From positions 8,387,001 to 8,451,000 of the forward strand of contig NC_088308.1 of the NCBI RefSeq assembly GCF_910592395.1: DNA of 64,000 nucleotides, read 5' to 3'. This document shows, piece by piece, positions 51,110 through 63,039 of the stretch (position 1 is its first letter; each line of letters starts with the position of its first letter). The translations under genes and the position numbers were made by a program. Source of the DNA: Lineus longissimus. Taxonomy: Eukaryota > Nemertea > Pilidiophora > Heteronemertea > Lineidae. The notes beneath the pieces are model-generated. The model saw nothing but the letters and a program-made list of their open reading frames with translations, was not told the origin of the DNA and did no database searches.

Positions 51110-51830
51110 AACATCTGGCAAGACAAGCTAGAATGACTGAAAAATGGACGTACACACTTCTGTCACAACCTTAAAGACATAATACGTAAAATTGATGGGT
51201 ATACGTCATACAGGTTTCAGGGCAAGAGGAGCAAAAACGCAAAATTCACCTGTACGCATGCGTATTGAAGCACTTCTTGTCACTTCGGCAATTCCTGACA
51301 TTAAAATCACGTAGTTTGACAGATCCTTGTATTTACTTTGATATTATTCTTGATTTCTCTCTATTTTCTTTAGATCAGCTTACTCGTATACATGTAAGTG
51401 CGATGATGTGATGTTTGATTTGCTCCACATCTGGGGTGACAAATCAGTACAAAGGAAACTGGATTCCAGCTACCAAAAGAATACAAAATGTATTGTTTAC
51501 AGCGATATATATCGCATTGAAACTGAACGCCACCGGCGATGATTGTTCCTACCATCACCTTCAGGGTTGAAATTCGCCACATGAAACGGTTTGTCGTACG
51601 AACCAAGAAAAACGCAGCAACATTAGACCCGATATACGTGTAAATTGGTACATCCAGTTTGGAATCGGGGCGGATCCGATCGAATCAGAATGCGTTTTTT
51701 TCGGTTCACGTCTAAACGGCCTTAACTTGCACATTGATTATACTAATTGGTTGAAATAAGAACAAGTAAACACGTTGATGCGTAATTGAAGGGATCTCCA
51801 AATATTTTAAAACTGACGTTTGTTTCCGAT
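51110..51830. other. No recognisable gene
   Basis: Probable 3' flank of the nAChR-like gene. Only short ORFs. Confidence 0.4.
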
Positions 51831-51837
51831 GGACATT

Positions 51838-54800
51838 TCAAAAACTCATCAAGACAATACAGATCATAATGAGAATAGACCAAGAGCAAACAAATATGTA
51901 CAATAGAAACCTATCAATTATACGAACTGCGGTAATCCAATCATCATGGTGGTCACATTTGTCCATCTTGCTCTCATGGGAAATTGCAGAATGAGTTCCA
52001 TCTGTTTCAGTCGATGTCGGAGCTGTTTGTAGCGGCTTCATAGCTGGGGCGTCGCATGATTTGCATCCATTAGTTGCGCTGGCCTCAGTAAAGCATGTGA
52101 TTCTATTGAGAATACGGAATACAATGGCATGGAACCATCTGGGCATTGCGACGTCTCTGGGCATGTAGAAAAATTTGAGGATGAACACAGTCGATATGGT
52201 CGACAGAGTAGATATGGTTGTCAGGGCAGTTAGACCATGAACTAAAAATACATGAATAGTAAGAACACCTTTAAGCATCCGAAAGGTCAGCAAATACAAT
52301 GGCTGTCAATGGTGCCATTATTGAAATACTTACTTCTAAGCAGGGAACATAATACTTTGCTCGACCAGGTGAATATTTTTTCTTTTCACACAATTGAAGG
52401 CCGCACTGATGAAAACAAAGTATTCCTAAATAATTTTTCCTTCCAATAGTAGCGCTGGCCTGCCTTTACCTACAGACATGGTAGAGCCAGTGATCCGAGT
52501 AAGAACACGAAACACAACAACATGGAATCATCTAAACACTAAGACGTCTATCCGACCATGTAGAACAACTTGAGGATGAACACAGACGATATGGTCGACA
52601 GTTTTACCTGTCATTTTAGATGGTATCGACAGAACCATATATACGGCACAATCGAGTGGTTTTATTTGGAGCATAGATGCGTCTCAAGTGCAGAGGAAAA
52701 TGAAATGATTGAAAAACTGACATGAAAAACCAACCTATAACTGGCGTTTCCGTTGTGGTCTTTGGTATGTCCCCAACAATGGCCATCTGGAAAACGGTCA
52801 GCGCCACCAATGTGCTTATGCTCAGTGAGATCTTCTCTCCCGACTCGCAGGGTACAAAGAACACCATCAGGACAAGCAAGGAGATGGCAACACATGGGAT
52901 CAAGATGTTCAGAATGAAGTACGCCGGTTTACGCCTCAGATGTAAAGTTATTTTCACATACTGATAACAACCGAGGGAAGGTATGTCGCAAGGCATAGTG
53001 TAATTCACGACATCATCTTCTATACTAATTATCGACCAGGCCCCGTTTTCGGTTATATTTGTTTGAATATCTTTATCGCTATCTTTGAAAATCCGCAATT
53101 TACTCATGTCGTAGTGTTCACTTCCAATGTATATTACACAGTTCTGTTCATCGAATGGGAATCTCGCCATATATGTTGGGCATTGTACTTCAAACACTCC
53201 GCCTGGTGCAAACGTGGCGCTTCCATCTGATTTGACCATAATCATATCATTCTTTTCCATGGTAAAGAGACCTCTTCCGTCGATCCTGCAAAAGAGTTGG
53301 TTAAAAGTCGTCTGCTGTTCGATTTTTGCGCATTTACCTAATGTATTTGAAAATAAGATTCTCAAGGTTTGCCGAAAGAGCATATGAATTCATTACCTGT
53401 TATTAATTGCTGTATCTGGCAACCAAACAGAGTCTGCTCTTAGAAGGATCGACCTCAGCCCACCATAATCCGACTCATTCCATCGCAGGTACTCATCATT
53501 CCATTTCTGGAACAAAACAACTTCTGGTGAGGCGATTGAAGGCAAATGTCGTTGTCCTTTACGGACCTCTACAAAGATGTATATTACATGAAATGAGGTC
53601 TGTGTTGACCTGGAATGGTCGGCAGTATTAAAACTCAGAGTTTTGAGAACTAGGCAGGAGAAGCATTCTTAACTTTAGGACTGATGATTTGAAGATAATC
53701 GATTTTGTTTGGGTTATCATGCAACTTAATTTTCAACATTGCCGTCGTGTACCGCAAAGTTGCATGCATGTGATACATGCAACTGCATGTATGACTGCAT
53801 TTCTATTTTCCTGGTCAACCAGTAATTACGATCGGCGTACCCCTTCGATATGCTGAACCTGCTGGTATTCCGGTGTAGCAGTTTTATAAATGCCACCCTA
53901 TAAACGAGTCTTTTTCTTCTGCATGATGATGGATAATATAGCTCTAATAAGAGACTCAAGATCTCCAAAATCATATGCGCAAAATGGAAGCGATCAGTCT
54001 ATCCAAGGATTAATTTGTCTATCACATCGACAGCGCACCATTGACCGAAAATGTTATTACTTACCATCCATACGTTACCAAAGAAGTTCAGTTTTTCGGT
54101 AGTGCTTTCCTGAAGAAAATATTAAAGGTTGACTTACTTGACGTACAGTAAATCATTTCAATCATCCTAGAATTGGATGTGACCCATAAAATCGGCAACT
54201 CCATCTCAGAAAATCACTTCAATTGCTCCATTTAGTACTTAGATACCAGACCGTCTCTCGTTAAAAAGCAGTGGGTGCATCTATGCTTAAACTGATAACA
54301 CTTCGAAAACAATCACATATCGGTACGAGAGTCTCAAGGAAGCGCATGTACTCACTAATTGGAAAGTGACAAGTGCTAAACGAAGCTTTACGATTACTGC
54401 TTTCGAAATATCCCGAACTGGTCTTCCAAATTTCCAATATACGGAAGTGTTGGTTAAATCATTGATAAGTCTACTCTCGTGATTCATTGAACCTGAAGAG
54501 AAAAAAACTTTAGATGGGTACGCCGTTCGTAATTACTGGTGGTCCAAGAAAATGGAAATACAGTAATACACAATGACGTAGCGCATTTATTATGCATACA
54601 AATTTGCCGAAACTCTTTCTTATAGCATTTGTATACCTGTCTACACAATGGCCCTGTCGAAATGTGTATCTAGTACGTATTTGCACAATCTGAAATTCTC
54701 ACATTTAATTACAAATTTCAAATATTTACCTTTGGCCTTTAAAGAAAAATTAAGTACAATGGAAATAAAGATAAGGAATATAGATAATCCTCACCGATAC

Positions 54801-55384
54801 ATTAACTGTTGACATATCCGTTAATTCGATGATGTTCTTTAGCAGGTTGTATAGCGGAAAAACAGAAATGTAGAAAACGTAGTGCTTTTGGTAAAATGGA
54901 ACTTGCATAACTAAGGTCACAGATCATGGCATCATAAAATCCCCAAAGCATCCATCCTCTGCACATGGAAAACAAGATCACGACGTTAAGATATGAACGT
55001 GTGAACAGGGTAAGCTCATACATATCCGGCGTGAAAACAGCGGCCACATCTGTTGACCTATATTTTACGGGGAGGACAAAGTGGACCTCGTTTCTACTGG
55101 CTAGTGAGACCATTGCGCATGCGTTGTCGCAATCACCTTACGTGGAAACTTACCTTTCCTTCGCCAAAGTTCTCTCGTCGCAGACGATGCAATCGGACTA
55201 TACGAACACGTTGCCTAGGACCCCTCACACAGAACGACTAACATGTTTTTAACTCGAACAAGCAGTCTACTCGAACAGATAATGAGCCTAATCGTGTCTT
55301 ACCTTCGGATTGGAGTGAAATCAGCGACAACATTATCAGAACAACCACTACGTCTCTAAAACTAATATATCTGACATCCACCAT
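51838..55384 (-). CDS. nAChR-like Cys-loop receptor subunit, six exons
   Basis: A pentameric cation channel subunit of the cell membrane. Exons: 55303-55384 (signal peptide MVDVRYISFRDVVVVLIM...), 54356-54492 (HESRLINDLTN...FGRPV), 54065-54109 (the classic 45-nt exon, ...NVWM), 53397-53507 (KWNDEYLRWNESDYGG...), 52735-53285 (Cys-loop CPTYMARFPFDEQNC, TM1, TM2) and 51838-52241 (TM3, loop, TM4, stop). Phases match throughout. TM2 follows GEK, typical of cation-selective channels. Loop C reads YTMPCDIPSLGCY with no adjacent Cys pair, so it is a non-alpha type or divergent. Exon 4 is 111 nt where 110 keeps the frame: a run of four C (53459-53462) shifts the reading after YGG. That is either a sequencing error or an inactivating mutation. 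Donor 5 is weak (G|GTTGGT). Confidence 0.85.
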
Positions 55385-55399
55385 ATTGTCAGATTCTGA

Positions 55400-57330
55400 C
55401 GATGACTGTGTTTTCAATAATAGTTTATGATATGAATGCCTAGGCCATTGTCCGGTGGTGCCACTGATACGCTCTCCCGTCAGCAACAGGTATTGACTTT
55501 AGATATGGTTACCTTACCGAACAATTACATCCGTAACTGGTTAAGTGTTCAGTAAATACATTTACCCAATGAAACCTGTTTGGCCATTAAATCAACGATC
55601 CTGTTCACAGAATATACTAAGTATACATGTATGATGGTATGCAAAACGTTATTCTATATGATTTTGATCTGTCGTATCATCGTCTAGATATTAAATGTGA
55701 TCTTGGCTTTCCATTTTCTAAAAATGTACATGTACTTCACTAAAATGATGTTTCACGTGATATCTACAGAGATGAACGTTCCCCAGCCCATTATATAGCC
55801 TCGATCCGCTGTTCATCGAGCCTATGTACTACCTCGATAAAAAAGCAAGGAATTCCAGCCCAAACGCATTTAAGCTTAAGCCATGATGAAAAACAGGAAA
55901 TCCTTCGGTGTAAAAACAGTTTGATGTCACAAGGCTAGCCAACCAATCAGGCCAATGTTTCGTCAACCAATCATTTTCGCAATAGGCACCTCGCACTTGG
56001 GGACGAAGTATTGGTCTAAACGTTCCCAAGCCACCGTTGCCATGTTTGCTGTGTGGGTACATATTATAGGCATCAGTAAGAAGAACTCTTGAGTCGAAAA
56101 GTAGGTCACGACATCAAAATCCAAGATGGCTGACACTCTATGTGCGATTATCTTGCGAGGGCACTTGTGAGCGCGATATCTGTAGAAGTTTTTAAATAAT
56201 ACATGTACTGGAAACACCCCTGTTGTGGGTAGTATTTAGGTGGGGGAGAGTGCTTTGCCTTTGGTCTCGTATTACTTTTAGTATCTGATTGGTGATGCAA
56301 CACCCTTTAACTTGCTTGATTTTGATTCAACTTACTGATAATTTTTTATTTGAATTCCTCTTTTTATTTGTTCCTTTACCAGTGGGTTAACCCACCTGTT
56401 TATCTGTTGGGGTTGCTGGATCGGCCACGATACAGTATGTCACAAAGAAATCGAACCCATGAACAACAAGCAATACATCACCGCAGCCAAGCACTACATC
56501 CACTCAAACATGTCAAAAAAGAGTCGAACCGTTCACCCACTGCACCATACCCTATATATACATGTACTTCCGAAAGAGGAGAAGTACCTCGGTAGTTTTA
56601 TCATTTCTCTGCAAGGTTCGCCACTCACGCATATTGATACTCTGGACTACATCCTAAACGAAGCTAGGCCATGAGAAGGGGGCTCCCTGTTCGTCAGCAG
56701 CAAAATGACCTAATGCTTTTCAATCATTGATCGGAGATTCTTGGACGCTGGTGATTGATCACAGTTGTTTGCCAGAAATCACCTTAAACTCTAATGATAA
56801 GGTTATTCTTTTTTCCTCGCACAAGCGTGAAAAGTTTTGATGTTCTGCAAAACAGATGAGCCCTCTGTCGGGGACTTCAGGTAACTCAATCTGTCCAACT
56901 TGGCTCTTAGCCATAGTCTCTCTGAAATCAATACTGTGAGCACTGTCCTATGAATTTCAACTATCAAGCAACCCATTTAGTAGTATTCCCAGTGCATTGG
57001 TCATGTGACCAAATTGACCAGTCCCACTGGTCAGGTGACCAATTGACGGCCGGTTTCATGATCCGCTTACTAAAAAAGTACATTTGTATTCAATTCACTA
57101 TACAAATTGGTTGACTAGCCACTTATGATATTGGTCCTGGCCGAACTAAGTTGGTCAACCTGACCAACTTACGTTGTGGCACCTTACTGTGAGATAGGAC
57201 CTTCATTACTTGACTATAGTCATTAAAGAAATTTCAATCAGATCGATCTACCTATAATTTGAATCATACGTGTCGATACATTTTAGCTGATATCAGTCTG
57301 TTACCAAATTCTAGTTTCACCATTGTTACA
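55400..57330. other. Likely 5' flank of the nAChR-like gene; no further gene
   Basis: Short ORFs only. A CCAAGATGGCTG word (56121-56132), resembling a YY1-type promoter motif, is the only notable site. The block 56800-56960 is a faint copy of the repeat at 5385-5480 (shared 'cgcacaagcgtga', 'ctctgtcgg.gacttc'). Confidence 0.35.
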
Positions 57331-57341
57331 AATTTGGTGTC

Positions 57342-58018
57342 TTATCTAGTAGCAGATAACTCTCTGTAATTGCTCCGCCCTGTAAATAGAAGTATACATT
57401 TCACATTTCTAACAATAATATCATCATTATTGGTAATGTGGAGAGTGAAATAATGACCTGGCCTTGATTTCTGATCTGTATTGAGCACTTTCAACTCTGT
57501 TCCGTTTTGCATCAAATGGTCAAAATTGTTTACATTGTCATGACTGTGTTTTATTATAACGATGTTGTAACGTCCGAATACCAAATGCTTCTTCCTATTT
57601 GCCGTATGTGGTACATCACAAATGCTTCTTTCGCAGTGCCCTTGACTGTTATTTCATTTAAACAAAGCAACTCGTCATCTTTTCGTGGCAATTCTAAGGT
57701 ATATGAGCCAGCGTCATGCCCATTATTAACATTTACGATGCGGATCGTTTTTGATCTTGATTTAAATACCGCTAAATTTCCCCGGAGAAATTTAACCTTA
57801 TCGTTTGCAAAATGTCCTGTGATGAACAGCAGCTTCCTCTCATGATAAAAACGTCTTCTACGGAAAATATAGACCACACTTCTTCTATGTCTCATTTCTA
57901 CTATGTACAAATTTGAAAATTCATCAAAACAGGTCAATAAGCCGTTGAAGACACCTTTCCCGGGCGATGGCATCCAGAAACGCGATGAAAGGGAAAATGA
58001 TTTATATTGATTATTCAT
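57342..58018 (-). pseudogene. Diverged array-family member, exon 2 only, truncated and frameshifted
   Basis: Clearly the sister of exon 2 of the gene at 59286-61531 (MNNQY-x-SFSLSSRFW start after a CGACAG acceptor). The frame is open to MYHIRQ, where one base is missing relative to the sister (CGGCAAATAGG against CGGCGAAATAGG, about 57570). It then continues in another frame through FGRYNIVIIKHSHD to LLFTGRSNY and stops at about 57342. The last third (blades 5-6 of the presumed propeller, including the DGTFV motif) is gone, and no exon 1 was found between here and the sister gene. Confidence 0.85.
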
Positions 58019-58109
58019 CTGTCGCTTTCCCTTGAAACAGTATCCATTGAAGATATAATAAATGATCGAGTATATTGGAAATGTCCACTAAGATTGAACA
58101 AGATTATGA

Positions 58110-58650
58110 GGTCAGTGTAATAAAACAGCAATTTATTCTAACCTGTTTCAACACATTTCATCAGTACATGGTATCAATTTTTCTACAAATTTTCCAATAT
58201 TGAATAATTACATTTGGCCTTAAAAGGAATTAGAGGTATTGGTTGTCTCACCAAAACCGCGAGGGTGGAGTTAAAATGTTGACCAAAACCGAGGTGTAGC
58301 CGAGGACTTTGCAAGCATTTCAACCGGCGCGGATTTGGTGAGACAATCAATACCGACAGATAGGCATCAATTTCTATTCTACAACATCTCAAATTAAATA
58401 GCGAATAATGTGGTTTTAAATGCTTCTAGTATGCTTCCATATTTTGCACCAACCCAAGTGGTATTGGTAACATTTACACTGTAAAGTGCGGTTCATTCAA
58501 TTTATTCTAACCTGTTTCAAGCCATTTTATCAATACATGGTATCAATTTCCTACACATTTTCCATCACAGAATAATCACACTTTGCCTTGAAAAGAATTG
58601 ATACCAAACTGGAGGTATTGTTTCTCTCACCAAAACCGCGAGGGTGGTCA
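58110..58650 (+). repeat. Dispersed repeat family A, copies 2 and 3
   Basis: Two adjacent copies (from about 58125 and from about 58495), each starting ATTTATTCTAACCTGTTTCA and running into GGTATTG-x-x-TCTCACCAAAACC. The first also has CAATCAATACCGACAG and TTGCACCAACCCAAG, as at 2.2-2.3 kb. Confidence 0.75.
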
Positions 58651-58659
58651 ACTTGACCA

Positions 58660-59280
58660 ACCTATATTGCAGTATCTTACTGTGACGTCATAGGACCTTC
58701 ACTTTAAGAAATTGTGATCAGATGGATCTACATGTATTTTCAATTATACATGTCGATACATTTTACCTGACATCAGTGATAATACGCAATTCTTGTTTCA
58801 CTATTGTCATACAACGTTGGTAGTTGGGACCAATTTAGGTCTAGTAGCGAATATTTGAGCTTGAGACAGTTCCTATACCACAGCCACATTATGATGGTGA
58901 TTTGAGAAAAGGTTTTTCTTGATTAAAAAGAGAATAATTCAAAAACTTGCAATACGTCAGTTAAGATTATTACTGACAGGTAGGCATGAGGAGAGAACCG
59001 TGAGAAAAGCTTAAGAAATTATTAGGTTTAGACATAATTTCATATGAAATATTACAAATATCTATCATGTATTTTGTATTGATATTCTCATCTTGATTAA
59101 TGTTTCTGCTAAGTTTCCGCACATTCAGCTAAATCGGCATGCCCAATTTAGTGAGGTTAATATTTGATTAAAAAATCAGGCCTAATTGATTGGCCTCATT
59201 AGCATCAATGTGTCATTGCACGGATGTAATGCTCTCTATCCATGTTCATGGCAATTGATTGGCTGTGAAATGAAGCAGAG
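58660..59280. other. Spacer, no gene
   Basis: Part of it (58660-58800) echoes 57150-57310 (ACCTGACATCAG/AGCTGATATCAG, GTCGATACATTTTA), so the duplication that made the pseudogene includes the 3' flank. No exon recognised. Confidence 0.45.
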
Positions 59281-59285
59281 CAATG

Positions 59286-61531
59286 TCACCGTAACCCACT
59301 CGGTCTATGAATTTTAAAGGGTTTTTGCCCCTGCCACTCATATGTCACAAATGTTCCATCACGTCCACTGGCAATCAAACCCAAGCCATCTTCAACTTTG
59401 CTGAGAACACTAACCGATATTTCATCATCGTGCCAAGTATTATGGAATCGTGGTATTCTAACAGATATAACCACTAATGTTGTCTTCCTCAGGCGACAAA
59501 TTAACAATAAGCTTCTACCATTCCACTCGGTGTCATGACTAATACACAAAACAGGAGATGTTAGCTCTGGTAGCCACATCATCCCTCCAACTACCAAACT
59601 CTCTTTGTAATTGCTCCTCCTTGTAAACAGAAATATACATTTCACATTCCTAACAATAATATCATCAGTACTGGTAATGTGAAGAGTGAAATAATGACTT
59701 GTCCTTGGTTTCTGATCAGTATTGAATACTTTCAACTCTGTTCCGTTTTGCATCAAATGGTCGAATGTGTTTACTTTGTCATGACTGTGTTTTATTATAA
59801 CGATGTTGTAACGTCCGAATACCAGAAGCTTCTTCCTATTTCGCCGTATGTGGTACATCACAAATGCTTCTTTTACAGTGCCCTTGACTGTTATTTCATT
59901 TAAACAAAGCAACTCGTCATCTTTTCGTGGCAGTTCTAAGGTATAAGAGCCAGCGTCATGCACATTTTTAGCATTTACGCTGCAGCTCTTTTTCGATCTT
60001 GATTTAAATACCGCTAAATTTCCAAGAAGGAATTTAACCTTATCGTGCGCAAAATGTCCTGTGATGAATAGCAGCTTCCTCTCATGATAATAACGTCTTC
60101 TATCGAAAATATAGACCACACTTCTCTTATGTCTCATTTCTACCACGTAAAAATTTGAAAATTCATCAAAACAGGCCACGAAGCCGTTGAAGACACCTTT
60201 CCCGGGAGATGACATCCAGAAACGCGATGAAAGGGAAAACGTTTCGTATTGATTATTCATCTATCGCTTTCCCTTGAAAGAGTATCAATTGAATAGATAG
60301 TTGATGATCGAGTATTATTGGAAACGTCCAGCTAAGATTGAACAAGATTATGTGCTCAGTGTAATAAACCATCAATTCATTCAAACCTGTTTCAACACAT
60401 TTTATCAATACATAGTTTCAATTTTCTACAAATTTTCCATTATAGAATAATTACATTTTGCCTTAAAAGGAATTGGAGGTATTGGTTGTCTCACCAAAAC
60501 CGCGAGTGTAGAGTTAAAATGCGGATCAAAACCGAGGTGTAGCCGAGGGTTTTGCAAGCATTTTAACTCAACCAGCGTGGATTTGGTGAGACAATCAATA
60601 CTGACAGAAAGGTATCAATTTATATTCTAAAACATCTCAAATTGAATAGCGAATAATGTGGCTTTAAATGAATTTAGACCAGGTGTAAAAGGAATGGACG
60701 TCCTAGGAATGCAGGACCCTTACAATAGCTATTGTATGGAGTCCTGCACCCTTACAATAGCTATTGTATGGAGTCCTGCACCCTTACAATAGCTATTGTA
60801 TGGAGTCCTGCATTCCTAGGACGTCCATTCCTTTACAATAGCTATTGTAAGGGTCCTGCATTCCTAGGACGTCCATTCCTTTTACACCGGGAGTTGACTT
60901 TAAGGCCATGGCTGGGTGCACAGTTAATTGCGCCCTCCAAGAAATTTATTTCATGAACCACATAATGGCTTTTGTCGGGTGTCCAATGTAAATTTTACGT
61001 GAATGCAACCAAACCTATATTTTACAGTGGCGAATGAGGGCGACGCTCTGGCATTCTGCTCTTCTGCTGGCTCACATGAAGTATCTAGTTGGCTCTAGCT
61101 TTCTGGGACCTCTCACTGTAGCCAATTAGCTAAAAAGTATTTACCTTTTTTCTCATGATTTTAGTATTTAAACCATTCGTAAACTTCAACTGACAACACC
61201 GACCCAGAAAGAAGCAAGTGTTAGTTTTGCCTTGCTTCTTAAAACTGAACCCGGCTACTAAATCGTGATGTGAGCAGCTTATAGAGCAGTGTAGTCGTGA
61301 CCTCGGGTCTAACCAGACACTGTTTTGTTGATATATAAATCCGATCTCAGCGTCATTTGAAAGTGGCGCAAATATCACAGCGAAGTCCGTACTTCTTATC
61401 GAGCTTATGAGGCACATAATTGCCGTGATGAAAAATAACTCAGTTGACAATGAACCGATCATCATTTTCTTGGTGTTTCCCACTTCTAGTAGTTGAGCTG
61501 ACGCAAGGACCTGCGAAACCTCAATGAGCAT
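59286..61531 (-). CDS. Secreted PAN-like/beta-propeller-like protein, diverged paralogue
   Basis: Exon 1 is 61145-61531 (donor AAAAAG|GTAAAT) and exon 2 is 59286-60260 (acceptor GCGATAG|ATG), phase 0 as in the four array copies, 453 codons in all. A start at Met23 (61465, MMIGSLSTELFFITAIM) gives a typical signal peptide; the upstream Met adds a polar leader. The PAN-like module is clearer here: SRLHCSISC...VAGFSF...NTCFFLGRCC. Exon 2 shares CFDEFSNFYVVEMR, EAFVMYHIRRN, FLFTRRSNYKES and SGRDGTFVTYEW with the array copies at otherwise low identity. A TATA-like GCTATAAATG lies just before the first ATG. Intact. The shared exon structure shows common descent with 19.7-36.0 kb. Confidence 0.78.
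60370..60680 (+). repeat. Dispersed repeat family A, copy 4
   Basis: Matches 58125-58440 closely (CCTGTTTCAACACATTTTAT, TCACCAAAACCGCGAG, GACAATCAATACTGACAG). With exon 2 next to it, it belongs to the segment duplicated between 57.3-58.4 and 59.3-60.7 kb. Confidence 0.8.
60682..60888. mobile_element. Palindromic MITE with tandem CAATAGCTATTG units
   Basis: 55-bp perfect TIRs (GGTGTAAAAGGAATGGACGT... and its inverse). Between them the 32-bp unit TGGAGTCCTGCACCCTTACA... is repeated in tandem. The 12-bp palindrome CAATAGCTATTG occurs four times. No ORF, and no target duplication found. Confidence 0.8.
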
Positions 61532-61539
61532 TTATAGCG

Positions 61540-62480
61540 AAGCTTTAAAATCATTGGTCGATCGAATTCGAGTTAAAATCGCCAGACTAAAGCACGAAAT
61601 TATTATTTTTGTGAATTATTTTGATAGTCCTGTGCGCCTTGTACTTGCTGTGATATGATATTGTCAAATCTATCTTTTTCGTCAGTCTAGAGCATTGACA
61701 TGTTATTGATTCAAACCAAAAAACTCATTAAATATTATTTCGCTTCACCGTAGAGAATTAAAGTTTGCATGCGCAATACTCAGGTCAAATACACGGTTGG
61801 CCTGAGTTAGGTTATTGTTTGTGCCGCTCCCATCTTGATATATCCAAATATGGTTGGAAACTCTTCCATATACTTGGTGTCCATGCGGATATTTGGTTCC
61901 TTACCATTGTATATAAGATGTACAAAACAGTTCTTACTATTAACGTCCTAAATGTCATTCATTATTTTTGTTTAAATCGTATTCCTTTGCTCCTGCCAAT
62001 AATCCTTTGAACCATATCGCAACATAGCAAGAATCAGCTGTTGTTGCAATCTCGAGGCATATCATTGAGCTTCAAATGTAAACGTTGCTCGAGTGTTACG
62101 AAGTCGTTTCAGGTCCTTATCTCTCCCATTCAATCATACGGAAAATCATGTACGTCTCCTCCCAGTAATATATTGATGAGCACTATTTTTTTAACAATTA
62201 CAATTCTTTTACGCCTACGAACTATGGCGTCAATGTTGGTTGAAAAACGAGCTTTTCTGATTATTGTATACATGTATTTATATTTGTTTACAGCCACCCT
62301 TGAAAGGAGAGAACTTACAATCGACCCCGCCTACAGTCACTTTGACAAAAATGAAATCAAAACAGGCGAGGTTGACCAAATGTTGTGACGAAAAGAATAC
62401 AATCGACTAATAGGAGCCTACTTCGACGACCCGCCACTGATCTTGATGTTGATAGCTGCTATAGGGCTCCCTCCAACGTC
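61540..62480. other. No recognisable gene
   Basis: The 115-codon plus ORF at 62041-62388 has no domain and no splice support. Confidence 0.4.
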
Positions 62481-62484
62481 CTAA

Positions 62485-62692
62485 GGTAAGAAATACGTCG
62501 ACCAACTCAGGATATGACAGAAATAAGTCCACCAACTGAAGATAGGTAAGAAATATGTCTACCAACTCAAGATAGGTAAGAAATACTTCTACCACCTCAA
62601 GACAGGTAAGAAATACGTCTACTAACTCAAGATAGGTTAGAAATACGTCTACCCACTCAAGATGGGTCACAAATACGTCCACTAACTTCAGA
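62485..62692. repeat. Minisatellite, 33-bp unit
   Basis: About six copies of a unit like AACTCAAGATAGGTAAGAAA followed by TACGTCTACC. The unit is a multiple of three, so the minus strand reads as an 11-residue repeat (LELVDVFLTYL). That ORF is most simply a by-product of the repeat. Confidence 0.85.
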
Positions 62693-62732
62693 TTCTTTTA
62701 GGAATGTTCATGCTGTAGTTAAAAATCGTGTA

Positions 62733-63035
62733 CGCATCGCCGTTTATCTTGAAGTTAGGATTCGGGGTAAATAACTCATTGATCCTGGTAAGTATGCATC
62801 GCCGTTTATCTTGAGCTAGGATTGAGGGTAATAACTCATTGATCCTGGTAAGTGTGCATCGCCGTTTATCTTGAAGTTAGGATTGAGGGTAATAACTCAT
62901 TGATATTGGTAAGTATGCATCGCCGTTTATCTTGAGTTAGGATTGGGGGTAATAACTCATTAATCCTGGTAAGTATGCATCGCCGTTTATCTTGAGTTAG
63001 GATTGGGGGTGATAACTCATTGATCCTGGTAATTA
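62733..63035. repeat. Minisatellite, ~61-bp unit, five copies
   Basis: Units start GCATCGCCGTTTATCTTGA at about 62736, 62798, 62859, 62918 and 62978. Each contains TTAGGAT and TAACTCATTGATCCTGG with few differences. Confidence 0.85.
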
Positions 63036-63039
63036 CTAA

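Noticed and set aside
56440-56560. Two GGTTCGA-like B boxes on the minus strand, possible SINE or tRNA
   Set aside because: A-box and B-box spacings are wrong (about 10 or 95 nt) and no cloverleaf forms. Left as chance or a very degraded SINE.
62407-62682. 91-codon repetitive ORF (VDVFLTYLEL repeats)
   Set aside because: Explained by a 33-bp minisatellite whose unit is divisible by three.
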